From NCBI GenBank assembly GCA_947475415.1, contig CANJLH010000013.1, positions 1 to 64,000 of the forward strand: DNA of 64,000 nucleotides. The letters are read 5' to 3'. This stretch comes from Caulobacteraceae bacterium. GTDB taxonomy: Bacteria; Pseudomonadota; Alphaproteobacteria; Caulobacterales; Caulobacteraceae. Below, piece by piece: positions 63,186-64,000 of the stretch (the stretch's first letter is position 1; every line of letters begins with the position of its first letter). Position numbers and translations under genes: made by a program. The notes under the pieces were generated by a model. That model did no database searches. It had not been told where the DNA came from and saw only the letters and a program-made list of their open reading frames with translations.

Positions 63186-64000
63186 ATGACTCGCGACACA
63201 AGCTATTTTTTCTGCGGCGTTGGCGGCAGCGGCATGGCGCCCCTGGCGCTCATCGTCCTGGCCAAGGGCGCCGCGGTGGCCGGTTCCGACCGCTCCCGCG
63301 ACCAGGGCCGTAGCGCCGGCAAGTTCGCATTCCTGGAAAGCCGCGGCGTGAAGCTATTCCCCCAGGACGGTTCTGGCGTCACTGACCCGGCCCAGATTGT
63401 GGTCACTTCCGCCGCCGTGGAGGAAACCGTTCCCGACGTCCAGGCCGCGCGGCGCGCCGGTGCGTCCCTGATGCTGCGCGCCGAACTTCTGTCGCAACTG
63501 TTCAACGCTGCGGCCCTAAGCGTCGGCGTCGCCGGCACCAGCGGCAAGTCCACAACCACCGGCATGATCGGCTGGATCCTTAAGTCCGCCGGACGCGACC
63601 CTACGGTGATGAACGGGGCCGAGATGAAGAACTTCATCACGCCGGACACTCCCTTCGCGAGCGCCCTGGTGGGCGAGGGCCCCGCCTTCGTCTCCGAGGT
63701 GGATGAGAGCGACGGCTCCATCGCCCGCTATTCGCCCACCGTCGCGGTGGTCAACAATATCAGCCTCGACCATAAATCCATGGAGGAGCTGCGCACCCTG
63801 TTCGGCGACTTCACCGCCAAGGCCCGCACCGCCGTGCTCAACCTCGACAACGGCGAGACCGTCGGCTTGGCGGCGCAGGCCGGTGCAAAGGCTGTCACCT
63901 ATTCCCTGTCCGATATGACCGCCGACCTGCTGGCCGAACAGGTCGCGCCCGCCGCCGACGGTGTCACATTCACCGTCCGCGACCGGCGAGACGGCGAGAC
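63186..64000 (+). CDS. MurC/Mpl-like Mur ligase family protein, 3' end outside window
   Basis: The first 271 residues of a Mur ligase. It opens [22 protein letters not shown] (the NAD-like N-terminal domain of MurC/Mpl types), has the ATP loop [41 protein letters not shown] and NISLDH, where Mur ligases bind magnesium and carbamoylate a lysine. Housekeeping murC would be expected in the division cluster; next to an LD-carboxypeptidase gene a recycling ligase is plausible. The 3' half is needed to choose. Confidence 0.88.
   Translation, partial: MTRDTSYFFCGVGGSGMAPLALIVLAKGAAVAGSDRSRDQGRSAGKFAFLESRGVKLFPQDGSGVTDPAQIVVTSAAVEETVPDVQAARRAGASLMLRAELLSQLFNAAALSVGVAGTSGKSTTTGMIGWILKSAGRDPTVMNGAEMKNFITPDTPFASALVGEGPAFVSEVDESDGSIARYSPTVAVVNNISLDHKSMEELRTLFGDFTAKARTAVLNLDNGETVGLAAQAGAKAVTYSLSDMTADLLAEQVAPAADGVTFTVRDRRDGE

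Noticed and set aside
60878..63189. Two plus-strand frames (60878-61891 and 62137-63189) opposite the M48 and LD-carboxypeptidase genes
   Set aside because: Both are antisense to genes with clear catalytic motifs and have no recognisable protein features.

Overview
The window is GC-rich DNA, almost fully coding, from an alphaproteobacterium, most likely Caulobacterales (Caulobacter/Phenylobacterium-like). This rests on gene content and order: a ccmI-ccmE-ccmF-ccmH (cycHJKL) block followed by htrA/degP, a two-component system and glnE; a DUF1476 (F1-ATPase zeta-type) gene divergent from purC-purS-purQ; RTX proteins with the N-terminus seen in Caulobacteraceae; a TonB-dependent receptor; and PepSY/regulator/kinase and EF-hand/ECF sigma groups. 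No rRNA, insertion sequence, prophage or CRISPR was seen. One tRNA, tRNA-Leu(UAA), is present.

Layout. 1-10 kb, mostly minus strand: 5' two thirds of gltB, an lldD-type FMN dehydrogenase, a cytochrome b561/cytochrome c-prime pair, a small sugar-phosphate transferase, rlmJ and a TonB-dependent receptor. 10-16 kb, plus strand: an M10 metalloprotease with RTX repeats, three short-chain dehydrogenase-like genes (two without the usual catalytic residues) and a second RTX protein. 16-25 kb: a CYTH-CHAD protein, a valine-degradation group (mmsB, 3-hydroxyisobutyryl-CoA hydrolase, mmsA) with a CoA transferase, and a divergent enoyl-CoA hydratase plus malonyl-CoA synthetase-like pair. 25-30 kb: a VOC protein, an EmrA/EmrB/NodT-type tripartite efflux operon and a sulfotransferase. 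30-36 kb: tRNA-Leu, a CinA-like protein, sfsA, map, radC with a LexA-type box, an orphan ParA-like ATPase, a GFA-family protein and a proline-rich membrane protein.

36-42 kb, minus strand: two amidohydrolases with a GST, then an EF-hand protein, ECF sigma factor, anti-sigma factor and CnrX/CpxP-like periplasmic sensor. 42-57.5 kb, minus strand: glnE, kinase, regulator, htrA, ccmH/F/E/I, an unrecognised 459-residue protein, a PhoQ/PhoP-like pair with a PepSY protein, and a DnaJ-type chaperone. 57.6-64 kb: the DUF1476 gene, the purC-purS-(possible lipoprotein)-purQ operon behind a strikingly structured leader, an M48 metalloprotease, an LD-carboxypeptidase and the start of a divergent MurC/Mpl-like ligase that runs off the end.

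Most genes form tight same-strand groups with 1-4 base stop/start overlaps, so translational coupling is widespread. The signals I consider most worth following are the purC leader (three stem-loops, the last followed by six T), the two adjacent SDR genes lacking Tyr-x3-Lys, the exact GAAC-N7-GAAC box before radC, the three-gene ECF sigma/anti-sigma/metal-sensor-like set, and the run of nine T at the start of the second RTX gene.
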